64,000 nt of DNA, from positions 372,001-436,000 of the forward strand of contig NZ_JABWRJ020000001.1 in NCBI RefSeq assembly GCF_014268935.2, in the 5' to 3' direction. The notes under the pieces are model-generated. The model saw only the letters and a program-made list of their open reading frames with translations, was not told the DNA's origin and searched no databases. Positions within the stretch are counted from its first letter, which is position 1. Each line of letters starts with the position of its first letter. Positions 18,947 to 32,250 of this stretch are shown one piece after another. A program made the translations under genes and the position numbers. Origin of the DNA: Pseudomonas peradeniyensis (GTDB lineage Bacteria; Pseudomonadota; Gammaproteobacteria; Pseudomonadales; Pseudomonadaceae).

Positions 18947-19900
18947 ATGACGACCAATACCCCCCCGACTTCCGGCGTTCAGCTGATCGAAGTCCCGCCG
19001 GAGCTTGCCGGCCAGCGCATCGACAATTTCCTCATCACGGCCCTCAAGGGCGTGCCCAAGACCTTGGTCTACCGCATCCTGCGCAAGGGTGAGGTGCGGG
19101 TCAACAAGGGCCGGATCAAGCCTGAGTACAAGCTGCAGGCCGGCGATATCGTGCGGGTGCCGCCGGTACGCCTGCCCGAGCGCGACGAGCCGGCGCCGGT
19201 GGCCCAGGGGCTGCTGCAGCGCCTGGAGGCCGCGATTGTCTACGAGGACAAGGCGCTGATCGTGATGAACAAGCCGGCCGGCATCGCCGTGCACGGCGGC
19301 AGCGGCCTGAGTTTCGGTGTGATCGAGGCGCTGCGCCAGCTGCGTCCGGACGCCAAGGAGCTGGAGCTGGTGCATCGCCTGGATCGCGACACCTCGGGCC
19401 TGCTGATGATCGCCAAGAAGCGCAGCATGCTGCGCCACCTGCACGCCGCCCTGCGCGGCGATGGCGTGGACAAACGCTACATGGCGCTGGTGCGCGGCCA
19501 TTGGCCGACCTCCAAGAAGCAGGTCAACGCGCCCCTGCAGAAGAGCAACCTGCGTTCCGGCGAGCGCATGGTCGAGGTCAACGACGAGGGCAAGGACGCG
19601 CTGACGATGTTCCGCGTGCTGCGCCGTTTCGGCGAGTTCGCCACCATCGTCGAGGCACGGCCGATCACCGGGCGTACCCACCAGATCCGTGTGCATACCC
19701 TGCATGCCGGGCACATGATCGCCGGCGACAGCAAGTACGGCGATGAAGACTTCACTCGCGAGATTCGCGAGCTGGGCGGCAAGCGTCTGTTCCTGCATGC
19801 CTACCAGCTGACCGTGCCACTGCCCGACGGTGGCGAGCTCAAGCTCGAGGCGCCGGTGGACGAGATGTGGGCCAAGACCATCGAGCGGCTGGCGTCCTGA
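18947..19900 (+). CDS. rluC: 23S rRNA pseudouridine synthase RluC
   Basis: A 317-residue pseudouridine synthase of the RluC/RluD family; E. coli RluC modifies 23S rRNA positions 955, 2504 and 2580. The S4-like RNA-binding domain spans about residues 15-80 ([19 protein letters not shown]), then the catalytic domain with the aspartate in [15 protein letters not shown] and the RTHQIRVH motif. I chose ATG 18947 because it gives family length; no Shine-Dalgarno sequence is visible before it. It is followed 3 nt later by the HAD gene on the same strand and is divergent from rne, the order seen in many gammaproteobacteria. Confidence 0.95.
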   Translation: MTTNTPPTSGVQLIEVPPELAGQRIDNFLITALKGVPKTLVYRILRKGEVRVNKGRIKPEYKLQAGDIVRVPPVRLPERDEPAPVAQGLLQRLEAAIVYEDKALIVMNKPAGIAVHGGSGLSFGVIEALRQLRPDAKELELVHRLDRDTSGLLMIAKKRSMLRHLHAALRGDGVDKRYMALVRGHWPTSKKQVNAPLQKSNLRSGERMVEVNDEGKDALTMFRVLRRFGEFATIVEARPITGRTHQIRVHTLHAGHMIAGDSKYGDEDFTREIRELGGKRLFLHAYQLTVPLPDGGELKLEAPVDEMWAKTIERLAS

Positions 19901-19903
19901 TCC

Positions 19904-20584
19904 ATGAATAAAAGTTATGACCTGCTGATCTTCGACTGGGACGGCACCCTGGCCGATTCCATCGGGCGCATCGTCGAGGCGATGAACGTGGCCGCCGGGC
20001 GTGCCGGCGAGGCCGTCAGCAGCGACGAGGCGGTCAAGGGCATCATCGGCCTGGCGCTGGGGGAGGCGATCGCCACCCTGTACCCGCACCTCGATGTGCC
20101 GCAGGTCGAGGCATTCCGTCAGCACTACGCCGACGTGTACATGGCGCTGGACCAGCAGCCGTCGCCATTGTTCGACGGCGTGGTCGAGTCGCTGGAAGCG
20201 TTCCGTGCCGAGGGGTATCGTCTGGCGGTGGCCACCGGCAAGGCGCGGCGCGGCCTGGATCGCGTGCTCAAGGCCAATGGCTGGGAAGGCTATTTCGACA
20301 TCACCCGGGCGGCCGACGAAACCCGTGGCAAGCCGCATCCGCTGATGCTCGAAGAGATTCTAGCCCATTGCCGGGTCGAACCCGGGCGGGCGCTGATGGT
20401 CGGAGATTCGGCGTTCGACCTGCAGATGGCCAGCAACGCCGGCATGCATTCGGCGGCGGTGGGCTACGGCGCCATGCCGCTGCAGGCCCTGGCCGAATAC
20501 GGCCCGCAGGTGTGCATCGAGCATTTTTCCCAGTTGCGCGAATGGCTGGCCGAGCCTGCGCAGATCAATTTCCAAGGTAGGTGA
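19904..20584 (+). CDS. HAD-IA family hydrolase (phosphoglycolate phosphatase-like)
   Basis: A 226-residue HAD phosphatase. Motif I DWDGTLADS supplies the nucleophilic and acid/base aspartates. A helical cap follows (about 18-90), then motif II in AVATGKARRGL, the motif III lysine in RGKPHP, and motif IV GDSAFDLQMA. Cytosolic. The substrate is not predictable; it resembles Gph-type and pyrophosphatase-like members. It is in one unit with rluC and overlaps the region before the sppA start. Confidence 0.88.
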   Translation: MNKSYDLLIFDWDGTLADSIGRIVEAMNVAAGRAGEAVSSDEAVKGIIGLALGEAIATLYPHLDVPQVEAFRQHYADVYMALDQQPSPLFDGVVESLEAFRAEGYRLAVATGKARRGLDRVLKANGWEGYFDITRAADETRGKPHPLMLEEILAHCRVEPGRALMVGDSAFDLQMASNAGMHSAAVGYGAMPLQALAEYGPQVCIEHFSQLREWLAEPAQINFQGR

Positions 20585-20586
20585 GC

Positions 20587-21573
20587 ATGACTGACGAATG
20601 GAAGGCGCCCGAGCCGGACGACACTGGCGAGGAGCGCAAGAGCTGGAAGCTGCTGGAGAAGACTTTGCTGGCCGGCGTCCAGGAGCAGCGCCGGGCGCGG
20701 CGCTGGGGGATCTTCTTCAAGCTGCTGACCTTCGTTTACCTGTTCGGCATCCTGTTCCTGTTCACGCCGTTGATGGATGTGGACAAGGCGGCCTCGCGCA
20801 GCGGCAACCATACCGCGCTGGTCGAGGTGCGCGGGGTGATCGCCGACCAGGAGCCGGCCAGCGCCGACAATATCGTCAAGAGCCTGCGCGAGGCGTTCAA
20901 GGATCCGAAGACCAAGGCCGTGGTCATGCGCATCAACAGCCCGGGCGGCAGTCCGGTGCAGTCGGGCTACGTGTATGACGAGATCCGTCGTCTGCGCGCC
21001 GAGTACCCGGCCATCAAGCTGTATGCGGTCATCAGTGACCTGGGGGCGTCCGGCGCCTATTACATCGCCAGTGCCGCCGACGAAATCTATGCCGACAAGG
21101 CCAGTCTGGTCGGTTCCATTGGTGTTACCGCGGCCGGTTACGGCTTCGTCGGGACCATGGACAAGCTGGGGGTGGAGCGTCGCACCTACACCGCCGGCGA
21201 GCACAAGGCGTTCCTTGATCCGTTCTCGCCGCAGAAGCCCGAGGAGACCGCGTTCTGGCAGGGCGTGCTGGATACCACGCACCGCCAGTTCATCGCCATG
21301 GTCAAGCAGGGGCGGGGTGAGCGGTTGAAGGACAAGGAACATCCGGAGCTGTTCAGCGGGCTGATCTGGTCCGGCGAGCAGGCCAAGACGCTGGGGCTGG
21401 TGGACGGGCTGGGCAGTGCCAGCTATGTCGCCCGTGACATCGTGGGCGAGAAGGAGTTGGTGGACTTCACCGTGCAGGAGTCGCCGTTCGATCGCTTCTC
21501 CAAGCGCATCGGTGCCAGCGTGGCGGAGCGTCTGGCGCTGTACATGGGCTTCCAGGGGCCTTCGCTGCGTTGA
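20587..21573 (+). CDS. sppA: S49 family signal peptide peptidase-like protein
   Basis: A 328-residue inner-membrane serine protease of family S49 (short SppA type). One N-terminal membrane segment lies at about 42-62 (LLTFVYLFGILFLFTPLM). The nucleophilic serine is in SDLGASGAYYIASAA, the general-base lysine in ADKASLVGSIGV, and RINSPGGSP forms the oxyanion region. In E. coli such enzymes degrade cleaved signal peptides. I prefer ATG 20587 with AAGGTAGG upstream; a GTG at 20581 is also in frame. It is the last gene of the rluC unit, followed by a REP pair. Confidence 0.9.
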   Translation: MTDEWKAPEPDDTGEERKSWKLLEKTLLAGVQEQRRARRWGIFFKLLTFVYLFGILFLFTPLMDVDKAASRSGNHTALVEVRGVIADQEPASADNIVKSLREAFKDPKTKAVVMRINSPGGSPVQSGYVYDEIRRLRAEYPAIKLYAVISDLGASGAYYIASAADEIYADKASLVGSIGVTAAGYGFVGTMDKLGVERRTYTAGEHKAFLDPFSPQKPEETAFWQGVLDTTHRQFIAMVKQGRGERLKDKEHPELFSGLIWSGEQAKTLGLVDGLGSASYVARDIVGEKELVDFTVQESPFDRFSKRIGASVAERLALYMGFQGPSLR

Positions 21574-21586
21574 TCTGAAATCGATT

Positions 21587-21686
21587 GGGGCCGTTTCACG
21601 GCCCTTTCGCCGGCAAGTCGGCTCCCACAGGGGGTGTAATTCTTGTGGGAGCCGGCTTGCCGGCGAAAGGGGCGCGAAGCGGCCCC
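21587..21686. repeat. REP pair (BIME-like)
   Basis: Two facing REP units: GGGGCCGTTTCACGGCC...CAAGTCGGCTCCCACAG and TGTGGGAGCCGGCTTGCC...GCGGCCCC, between convergent sppA and maf. Such pairs often end transcripts or bind gyrase in other species. Confidence 0.85.
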
Positions 21687-21692
21687 AGTCTT

Positions 21693-22271
21693 TCAGGGCA
21701 CCTGCACGCCTTCCTTGTGCAGCATGTCCACCAGTCTGATCAGCGGCAACCCGATCAGGCTCGTGGCGTCGCAGCCATGGGTGCTCTGGAACAGGCTGAC
21801 CCCCAGTCCCTCCGCCTTGAAGCTGCCGGCGCAGTCCAGTGGCTGCTCGGCCGTCACGTAGCGCTCCACGCACTCTCGATCCAGCTCGCGCATCGTCACG
21901 GTAAACGGCACGCAATCGACCTGGCAGTGGCCGGTGGCGCTGTTCAGTAGCGCCAGCCCGGTGAGGAAGGTGACCTGCTGCCCGCTGGCCTCCAGCAATT
22001 GCTCGCAGGCACGTTCGAAGGTGTGGGGCTTGCCGAGGATCTGCTCGCCCAGTACCGCCACCTGGTCGGAGCCGATGATCAGGTGGTCGGGGTGGCTGGC
22101 GGCCAGGGCCTCGGCCTTCTGTCGGGCCAGGCGACGGACCAGCTCGACGGCGGGCTCGCCATCGAGGCGCCGTTCGTCAAGGTCGGGGCTCGCCCAGGTG
22201 AAGGGCAGGCGCAGGCGGGTGAGCAGTTCGCGGCGGTACGCAGAGCTGGAAGCCAGTAACAAGGGAAGCAT
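21693..22271 (-). CDS. maf: Maf-like nucleotide pyrophosphatase (YceF type)
   Basis: A 192-residue Maf/Ham1-fold pyrophosphatase. The N-terminus MLPLLLASSSAYRRELL carries the ASxSxxR motif, with DLDERRL and IIGSDQVAVLG following. E. coli YceF acts on m7GTP; the same role is likely but inferred. I chose ATG 22271 (family length); the frame is open to 22319. Divergent from yceD, with both promoters in the 96-bp gap. Confidence 0.9.
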   Translation of the reverse strand: MLPLLLASSSAYRRELLTRLRLPFTWASPDLDERRLDGEPAVELVRRLARQKAEALAASHPDHLIIGSDQVAVLGEQILGKPHTFERACEQLLEASGQQVTFLTGLALLNSATGHCQVDCVPFTVTMRELDRECVERYVTAEQPLDCAGSFKAEGLGVSLFQSTHGCDATSLIGLPLIRLVDMLHKEGVQVP

Positions 22272-22367
22272 GGTAGACTCCTGGGCAATTACCCCGAATT
22301 CTAACATGCGAGATGACACCTAATTTCCTTTGACAGGGAGGGGGTGCATCCCTAGAATGCTGCGCCT

Positions 22368-22895
22368 ATGTTGAATGACCCGATTCCACCTCACGTTGAC
22401 CCGCGCAAATTGGCTGATCGTGGCGTAACCCTCGAAGGTTCGCTGCAACTCGCTGATTTGGAAAGACTCTGCGACCCGCTTTCCGACAATGTCGGTACGG
22501 TGCAGGCGAAGTTCGATTTTGAACGAGATGAACAGCACGTGGTGGTTATCCACAGCGCGCTGGACGTCGAAGTCAAGATGGTTTGCCAGCGTTGTCTTGA
22601 GCTGGTCACCCTGCCGATCCACAGCGAATGCACATACGCCGTGGTGAAGGAGGGTGCGAACACCCAGTCGTTGCCGAAAGGCTATGACGTGCTGGAACTG
22701 GGCGAAGATCCTTTGGATCTGCAGGCGTTGGTCGAGGAAGAGCTTCTGCTTGCCCTGCCGATCGTGCCTGCTCATCATCCGGAAGAATGCCAGCAGCCGG
22801 CGGGACTCGATGAGCCCGAGCCGAGCAAGGACGAGGTATCGCGGTCCAACCCGTTCAGTGTATTGGCGCAGTTAAAGCGTGACCCAAACGTTTAG
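22368..22895 (+). CDS. yceD: DUF177 protein YceD
   Basis: A 175-residue DUF177 protein, first gene of the rpmF-plsX-fab cluster. It has the conserved VCQRCLE motif near residue 67 and an acidic C-terminal half (ELGEDPLDLQALVEEELLLALP). Homologues in bacteria and plastids affect 23S rRNA accumulation. Cytosolic. rpmF starts 13 nt after its stop, the classical yceD-rpmF arrangement. Confidence 0.93.
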   Translation: MLNDPIPPHVDPRKLADRGVTLEGSLQLADLERLCDPLSDNVGTVQAKFDFERDEQHVVVIHSALDVEVKMVCQRCLELVTLPIHSECTYAVVKEGANTQSLPKGYDVLELGEDPLDLQALVEEELLLALPIVPAHHPEECQQPAGLDEPEPSKDEVSRSNPFSVLAQLKRDPNV

Positions 22896-22908
22896 GAGTT
22901 AATCAATT

Positions 22909-23091
22909 ATGGCTGTTCAGCAGAACAAAAAATCCCGCTCTGCCCGTGACATGCGCCGTTCGCACGACGCCCTGTCGGCAGAAGCTCTGTCGGTAGAGAA
23001 GAGCACCGGTGAAGTACACCTGCGTCACCACGTATCGCCAGAAGGCGTATACCGTGGTCGCAAAGTGATCGACAAGGGCGCCGACGAGTAA
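22909..23091 (+). CDS. rpmF: 50S ribosomal protein L32
   Basis: A 60-residue L32 with the typical basic N-terminus [20 protein letters not shown]. This is the zinc-independent form: the four cysteines of some L32 proteins are absent. It has TTAGGAGTTAATCA upstream and is followed 3 nt later by plsX. Confidence 0.97.
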   Translation: MAVQQNKKSRSARDMRRSHDALSAEALSVEKSTGEVHLRHHVSPEGVYRGRKVIDKGADE

Positions 23092-23094
23092 TCC

Positions 23095-24105
23095 TTGTCC
23101 GCTCAGATCATCGCGATCGACGCAATGGGCGGGGACTTCGGTCCCCGCAACATTGTCCAGGCTAGCATTGCCTGCCTTTCGGCTACCCCCTCGCTGCACC
23201 TGACCCTCGTCGGTCAACCCTCCCTCCTTGAAGATCTCGTCAGCGGCCTTGCGGCTGCGGATCGCGCGCGCCTGCAGATTGTCGCGGCCAGCGAAGTGAT
23301 CGGCATGGACGAGCGGCCATCGCAGGCGTTGCGGGGCAAGCCGGACTCGTCGATGCGCGTCGCCCTCGAACTGGTGCGTGATGGCAAGGCCCAGGCCTGC
23401 GTGAGCGCCGGCAATACCGGTGCGCTCATGGCTCTGTCGCGCCTGGTGCTCAAGACCCTGCCTGGTATCGATCGCCCGGCGATGGTGGCGGCGATTCCGA
23501 CCCAGGCCGGCTATTGTCAGCTACTCGACCTCGGCGCCAATGTCGATTGCAGCGCGGAGAACCTCTACCAGTTCGCCGTGATGGGCTCGGTGGCCGCCCA
23601 GGCCCTGGGCGTGCACCGGCCGCGGGTGGCACTGCTCAATATCGGCACCGAGGACATCAAGGGCAACCAACAGGTCAAACTGGCCGCCAGTCTGCTGCAG
23701 AACGCCCGGGGCCTGAACTACATCGGCTTCGTCGAGGGTGACGGGCTGTACCGTGGCGAGGCGGATGTGGTGGTGTGCGACGGTTTCGTCGGCAATATCC
23801 TGCTCAAGTCCAGCGAAGGCCTGGCGACCATGATCGGTGCGCGCATCGAGGCGTTGTTCCGTGGCGGGCTGCTGGCGCGGGCGGCGGGGGCCATGGCCAT
23901 GCCGTTGCTCAAGCGCCTGCAGGCCGACCTGGCGCCGGCGCGACACAATGGCGCAAGCTTCCTGGGGTTGCAGGGCATCGTCATCAAGAGCCATGGCTCG
24001 GCGGGCGTGCAGGGCTTGCAGAGCGCGATCCAGCGGGCGCTGATCGAGATCCAGGAGAACCTGCCGCAACGCCTGCACGGGCGCCTCGAAGACCTGTTGC
24101 CCTGA
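23095..24105 (+). CDS. plsX: Phosphate acyltransferase PlsX
   Basis: A 336-residue peripheral-membrane enzyme making acyl-phosphate from acyl-ACP, the donor for PlsY in phospholipid synthesis. [12 protein letters not shown] at the N-terminus and [12 protein letters not shown] are family signatures. The start is TTG at 23095, 3 nt after the rpmF stop; no ATG fits the conserved N-terminus, so a weak start seems real. Unlike in E. coli, fabH does not follow; fabD is next after a 186-bp gap. Confidence 0.94.
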   Translation: MSAQIIAIDAMGGDFGPRNIVQASIACLSATPSLHLTLVGQPSLLEDLVSGLAAADRARLQIVAASEVIGMDERPSQALRGKPDSSMRVALELVRDGKAQACVSAGNTGALMALSRLVLKTLPGIDRPAMVAAIPTQAGYCQLLDLGANVDCSAENLYQFAVMGSVAAQALGVHRPRVALLNIGTEDIKGNQQVKLAASLLQNARGLNYIGFVEGDGLYRGEADVVVCDGFVGNILLKSSEGLATMIGARIEALFRGGLLARAAGAMAMPLLKRLQADLAPARHNGASFLGLQGIVIKSHGSAGVQGLQSAIQRALIEIQENLPQRLHGRLEDLLP

Positions 24106-24110
24106 GCGGC

Positions 24111-24135
24111 GTGGGAGCGGGCTGCCCCGCGATGA
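24111..24135. repeat. Single REP half-site
   Basis: GCGTGGGAGCGGGCTGCCCC is a REP core with one T deleted, in the plsX-fabD gap. Confidence 0.6.
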
Positions 24136-24291
24136 GGCCATGACTGGAAATACAAAGCCTTTGGGCGTGTCGCCCATGAAGTGCTTAAATGTGACCGCTT
24201 GGTCCGCCGCTCCATCCAAGCTTTCAGATTGCGCGCCCGGCCCACGGCCCGGCGCACCCTATCCGACGACAAGATCATAAGGGCTTGTTCA

Positions 24292-25230
24292 ATGTCTGCA
24301 TCCCTCGCATTCGTCTTTCCTGGTCAAGGTTCCCAGTCGCTGGGCATGCTCAAGGAGCTGGGCGCCGAAAAACCGGTAATCGTCGAGACCTTCAAGGAAG
24401 CATCCGAGGCCCTGGGCTACGACCTGTGGAAGCTCGTCCAGGAAGGCCCGGAAGAACAACTCAACCAGACCGACAAGACCCAGCCGGCCATCCTGACCGC
24501 CTCGATCGCCCTGTGGCGCCTGTGGCTGGAAGAGGGTGGTGCGCAGCCTGCGTACGTCTCCGGTCACAGCCTGGGTGAATACAGCGCCCTGGTCGCCGCC
24601 GGCAGCCTGTCGCTGAAGGACGCCGTGCGCCTGGTCGAGCGTCGCGGTCAGCTGATGCAGGAGGCCGTGCCGGCCGGTCACGGCGCCATGGCCGCGATCC
24701 TCGGCCTGGACGACGCGGTCGTGGTCGAGATCTGCGCCAAGGCTGCCGAAGACCAAGTGGTCAGTGCGGTGAACTTCAACTCCCCTGGCCAGGTGGTCAT
24801 CGCCGGCAACAAGGCGGCTGTGGATCGCGCCATGGAGCTGTGCAAAGAGGCCGGTGCCAAGCGCGCCCTGCCGCTGGCGGTCAGCGTGCCGTCGCACTGC
24901 GCGCTGATGAAGCCGGCCGCCGAGCGTTTCGCCGAGTCGGTCAACGCCATCGAATGGAAGGCCCCGCAGATCCCGGTGGTGCAGAACGTCACCGCCGCCA
25001 TCGCCGCCGATCTCGACGCTCTCAAGCAAGACCTGCTGGCGCAGCTGTACCAGCCGGTACGCTGGGTAGAATGCGTGCAGGCCCTGGCCGAGCGCGGCGC
25101 GGTGAACCTGGTCGAATGCGGCCCGGGCAAGGTCCTGGCCGGCCTGAACAAGCGTTGCGCCGACGGCGTGACCACCTACAACCTCAACACCCCAGACGCC
25201 GTCGCCGCCACCCGTGCGGCGCTGGCCTGA
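24292..25230 (+). CDS. fabD: Malonyl CoA-ACP transacylase FabD
   Basis: A 312-residue transacylase moving malonyl from CoA to ACP, the entry of extender units into type II fatty-acid synthesis. The active serine is in GHSLGEYSALVAAG; FPGQGSQSLGM marks the N-terminus and the catalytic histidine region is VPSHCALM. I chose ATG 24292, giving the standard length; the longer open frame upstream is intergenic. fabG follows after 16 nt. Confidence 0.97.
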   Translation: MSASLAFVFPGQGSQSLGMLKELGAEKPVIVETFKEASEALGYDLWKLVQEGPEEQLNQTDKTQPAILTASIALWRLWLEEGGAQPAYVSGHSLGEYSALVAAGSLSLKDAVRLVERRGQLMQEAVPAGHGAMAAILGLDDAVVVEICAKAAEDQVVSAVNFNSPGQVVIAGNKAAVDRAMELCKEAGAKRALPLAVSVPSHCALMKPAAERFAESVNAIEWKAPQIPVVQNVTAAIAADLDALKQDLLAQLYQPVRWVECVQALAERGAVNLVECGPGKVLAGLNKRCADGVTTYNLNTPDAVAATRAALA

Positions 25231-25246
25231 ATTCGGAGAAGCTTGC

Positions 25247-25987
25247 ATGAGCCTGCAAGGTAAAGTTGCACTGGTCACCGGCGCCAGCCGTGGTATCGGC
25301 CAGGCCATCGCCCTCGAGCTGGGCCGTCAGGGCGCGACCGTGATCGGTACCGCCACCACCGCTTCGGGCGCCGAGCGCATTGCCGCCACCCTGAAAGAGC
25401 ACGGCATCAATGGCACCGGCCTTGAGCTGAACGTCACCAGCGCCGAGTCCGTGGACGCGGTGCTGGGCGCCATCGGCGAGCAGTTCGGCGCACCGGCCAT
25501 CCTGGTCAACAACGCCGGCATCACCCGCGACAACCTGATGCTGCGGATGAAGGACGACGAGTGGTTCGACGTGATCGACACCAACCTCAACAGCCTCTAC
25601 CGTCTGTCCAAGGGCGTGCTGCGCGGCATGACCAAGGCCCGCTGGGGTCGTATCATCAGCATCGGCTCGGTGGTAGGTGCCATGGGCAACGCCGGCCAGG
25701 CCAACTACGCCGCCGCCAAGGCCGGCCTGGAAGGCTTCAGCCGTGCCCTGGCCCGTGAAGTGGGCTCGCGTGGCATCACCGTCAACTCGGTGACCCCGGG
25801 CTTCATCGACACCGACATGACCCGCGAACTGCCAGAAGCGCAGCGCGAGGCCCTGCAGAAAGAGATTCCGCTGGGCCGCCTGGGCCAGGCCGAGGAGATC
25901 GCGAAAGTGGTTTCCTTCCTGGCTTCCGACGGCGCAGCCTATGTCACCGGCGCCACCGTGCCGGTGAACGGCGGGATGTACATGTAA
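25247..25987 (+). CDS. fabG: 3-oxoacyl-ACP reductase FabG
   Basis: A 246-residue short-chain dehydrogenase reducing 3-oxoacyl-ACP with NADPH. The cofactor motif is TGASRGIGQAIA, with NNAGIT, then the catalytic Ser (ISIGSVVG) and YxxxK (NYAAAKAG). Cytosolic tetramer in known homologues. acpP follows after a 204-bp gap that may hold its own promoter. Confidence 0.97.
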   Translation: MSLQGKVALVTGASRGIGQAIALELGRQGATVIGTATTASGAERIAATLKEHGINGTGLELNVTSAESVDAVLGAIGEQFGAPAILVNNAGITRDNLMLRMKDDEWFDVIDTNLNSLYRLSKGVLRGMTKARWGRIISIGSVVGAMGNAGQANYAAAKAGLEGFSRALAREVGSRGITVNSVTPGFIDTDMTRELPEAQREALQKEIPLGRLGQAEEIAKVVSFLASDGAAYVTGATVPVNGGMYM

Positions 25988-26191
25988 AAACCGCAACTCA
26001 ATGTGACGGATTGCTTCAAAAAAGAGTCATACTGCGAGCCTAAAATCCGTTATAAAGCTGCAACCAGATTCCGGGCAGAGGGCCCGGTGGCCTGGTGGAA
26101 GGCGCGTTACGCTTGAAAAGCAGGCGTCTTCCTATAAACTTGGTCACCGGCCAGCTGCCTGACATATGTCCATTAGGAGTGAAAACTAGGT

Positions 26192-26428
26192 ATGAGCACC
26201 ATCGAAGAACGCGTCAAGAAAATCGTCGCCGAGCAACTGGGCGTCAAGGAAGATGAAGTGAAGAACACCTCTTCCTTCGTTGAGGACCTGGGTGCCGATT
26301 CGCTTGACACCGTTGAGCTGGTGATGGCTCTGGAAGAGGAATTCGAGACCGAAATCCCTGACGAAGAAGCCGAGAAGATCACTACCGTTCAAGCTGCCAT
26401 CGACTACGTCAACGCCCACCAGGCCTAA
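26192..26428 (+). CDS. acpP: Acyl carrier protein AcpP
   Basis: A 78-residue acidic carrier protein. The phosphopantetheine-accepting serine is in [11 protein letters not shown]. Codon use is strongly biased, as expected for a very abundant protein. Upstream TTAGGAG lies 12 nt or more before the ATG. A strong terminator follows, so acpP can be expressed at a level different from fabF downstream. Confidence 0.97.
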   Translation: MSTIEERVKKIVAEQLGVKEDEVKNTSSFVEDLGADSLDTVELVMALEEEFETEIPDEEAEKITTVQAAIDYVNAHQA

Positions 26429-26456
26429 GACGTTTCAGTCGACGCTTCTTGTCGGG

Positions 26457-26492
26457 AAAAACCGCACTGCCGTCGCCGGCGTGCGGTTTTTT
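26457..26492 (+). terminator. Terminator after acpP
   Basis: An 11-bp stem AAAAACCGCAC / GTGCGGTTTTT with T tract, 29 bp after the acpP stop. It probably lets part of transcription through to fabF. Confidence 0.88.
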
Positions 26493-26590
26493 CTTTGCAA
26501 GCCCTGCAATCAGCGGAGTCTGTTGCCAGGCCATTGGCCGCGCCAGTGCACTGGCAAGAGACTCTGTAATTTGGAAATGAGGAGAGTACT

Positions 26591-27834
<1,244 letters not shown>

Positions 27835-27835
<1 letters not shown>

Positions 27836-28650
27836 TGCACAGCTGGATCGATGGCCAGGACGCGGCTGCGGTCAATCTGCAGAATCGTGGCCTGGCCTAC
27901 GGCGATGGCCTGTTCGAGACCATCGCCGTGCGCGGCGGCAGGCCCAGCCTGCTGGCCCTGCACCTCGACCGCCTGGCGCTGGGTTGCCAGCGCCTGGCGA
28001 TCGAGGCCGACCTGACGCTGGTTCGCAATGAACTGTTGCAATTCGCCCAGCTGCTGGGCGAGGGCGTCGCCAAGCTGATCCTGACCCGTGGCGACAGCCA
28101 GCGTGGCTATGCCCCGGCGGCTGGCGCCCCGGCGCGGCGCATCCTCCAGGGCAGCCCCTTGCCGGCCTATCCCGCCGAACATGCCGAACAGGGCGTGCGC
28201 CTGTACGTCTGCCAGACGCGGCTGGCGGAACAACCGCTGCTGGCCGGGCTCAAACACCTCAACCGCCTCGAGCAGGTGCTGGCCCGCGCCGAATGGCAGG
28301 ATCCGGCGTTTGCCGAAGGCTTGATGCGTGACGGCCAAGGGCGGGTGATCGAAGGGGTGTACAGCAACCTGTTCCTGGTGCGTGACGGCGTGCTGCTGAC
28401 CGCCGAGCTGAGCCGTTGCGGCGTGGCCGGGGTGATGCGCGCGGCGTTGCTGGAGCAGGCGGTGTTGCTGGGCATTCCCACCCAGGTGCGGGACTTGCCG
28501 CTGGAGGCGCTGGAGCAGGCCGACGAAGTGTTCGTCTGCAACAGTGTCTACGGCATCTGGCCCGTGCGTGAATTCGCCGCGCTGAACTGGCCGGCCGGGC
28601 CGCTCACCCGTAAACTGCAGGCCGTTGCCCGTACGTTACTGGATACCTGA
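27835..28650 (+). CDS. pabC: Aminodeoxychorismate lyase PabC
   Basis: A 271-residue PLP enzyme of fold type IV, converting 4-amino-4-deoxychorismate to p-aminobenzoate and pyruvate for folate synthesis. The PLP lysine lies in LKHLNRLEQVLAR; the phosphate-binding loop is near EGVYSNLFLV. It stands between fabF and mltG as in E. coli and is translationally coupled to fabF. Confidence 0.93.
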
Positions 28651-28653
28651 TTC

Positions 28654-31434
<2,781 letters not shown>

Positions 31435-31467
31435 TTTCCACCGTTCATTCATGTGTGTCGTGTTCCC

Positions 31468-32250
31468 ATGCTCGTAGATTCCCATTGCCACCTCGACCGT
31501 CTCGACCTGAGCGCCCACCAGGGCTCCCTCGATGCTGCCCTGCAGGCAGCCCGTGAGCGCGGGGTAGGGCACTTCCTGTGCATCGGCGTGAGCTCCGAGA
31601 ATGCCGGCGCGGTCAAGGCGCTGAGCGAGCGTTACGCCGACGTGGACTGCTCGGTGGGCGTGCATCCGCTCGACCTGGCGCCCGGCGAGACGCCGGCGCT
31701 GGAGTGGCTGTTGCGCGAACTGGCCCACCCGCATGTGGTGGCCATCGGCGAGACCGGGCTGGACTACCACTACGAGCCGGAGGCCGCCGAGTTGCAGCAG
31801 GCCTCGTTCCGCCTGCACCTGGAGGCCTCGCGGCAGACCGGCAAGCCAGTCATCGTGCACACCCGAGCGGCCCGCGAGGACACCCTGGCGCTGCTGCGCG
31901 AGGCCAGCCTGCCCCAGGCCGGCGTGCTGCACTGCTTCACCGAGGACTGGCCGATGGCCAGGGCCGCGCTGGACCTGGGCTACTACATCTCGCTGTCCGG
32001 CATCGTCACCTTCCGCAATGCCGACGCCCTGCGCGAGGTGGCCCGGCAGGTGCCGGTGGATCGCCTGCTGGTGGAGACCGACTCGCCGTACCTGGCGCCG
32101 ATCCCGCATCGCGGCAAGCCGAACCTGCCGCAGTATGTGCGGGAAGTGGCCGAGTATGTGGCGTCGTTGCGAGGGGTGAGCTACGAGCAATTGGCCGAGC
32201 AGACGACCGGCAACTTCAAGCGACTGTTCCCGCTGGCAAGGGTGGCCTGA
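31468..32250 (+). CDS. tatD: TatD family metal-dependent deoxyribonuclease
   Basis: A 260-residue TIM-barrel hydrolase of the TatD family. Metal ligands are visible in VDSHCHLDRL, GETGLDYHY, VIHTRAA, LHCFTED and ETDSPYLAP. E. coli members act as 3'-5' exonucleases in DNA repair. I chose ATG 31468 (MLVDSHCHL); the frame is open to 31453. Last gene of the long rightward cluster. Confidence 0.94.
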   Translation: MLVDSHCHLDRLDLSAHQGSLDAALQAARERGVGHFLCIGVSSENAGAVKALSERYADVDCSVGVHPLDLAPGETPALEWLLRELAHPHVVAIGETGLDYHYEPEAAELQQASFRLHLEASRQTGKPVIVHTRAAREDTLALLREASLPQAGVLHCFTEDWPMARAALDLGYYISLSGIVTFRNADALREVARQVPVDRLLVETDSPYLAPIPHRGKPNLPQYVREVAEYVASLRGVSYEQLAEQTTGNFKRLFPLARVA

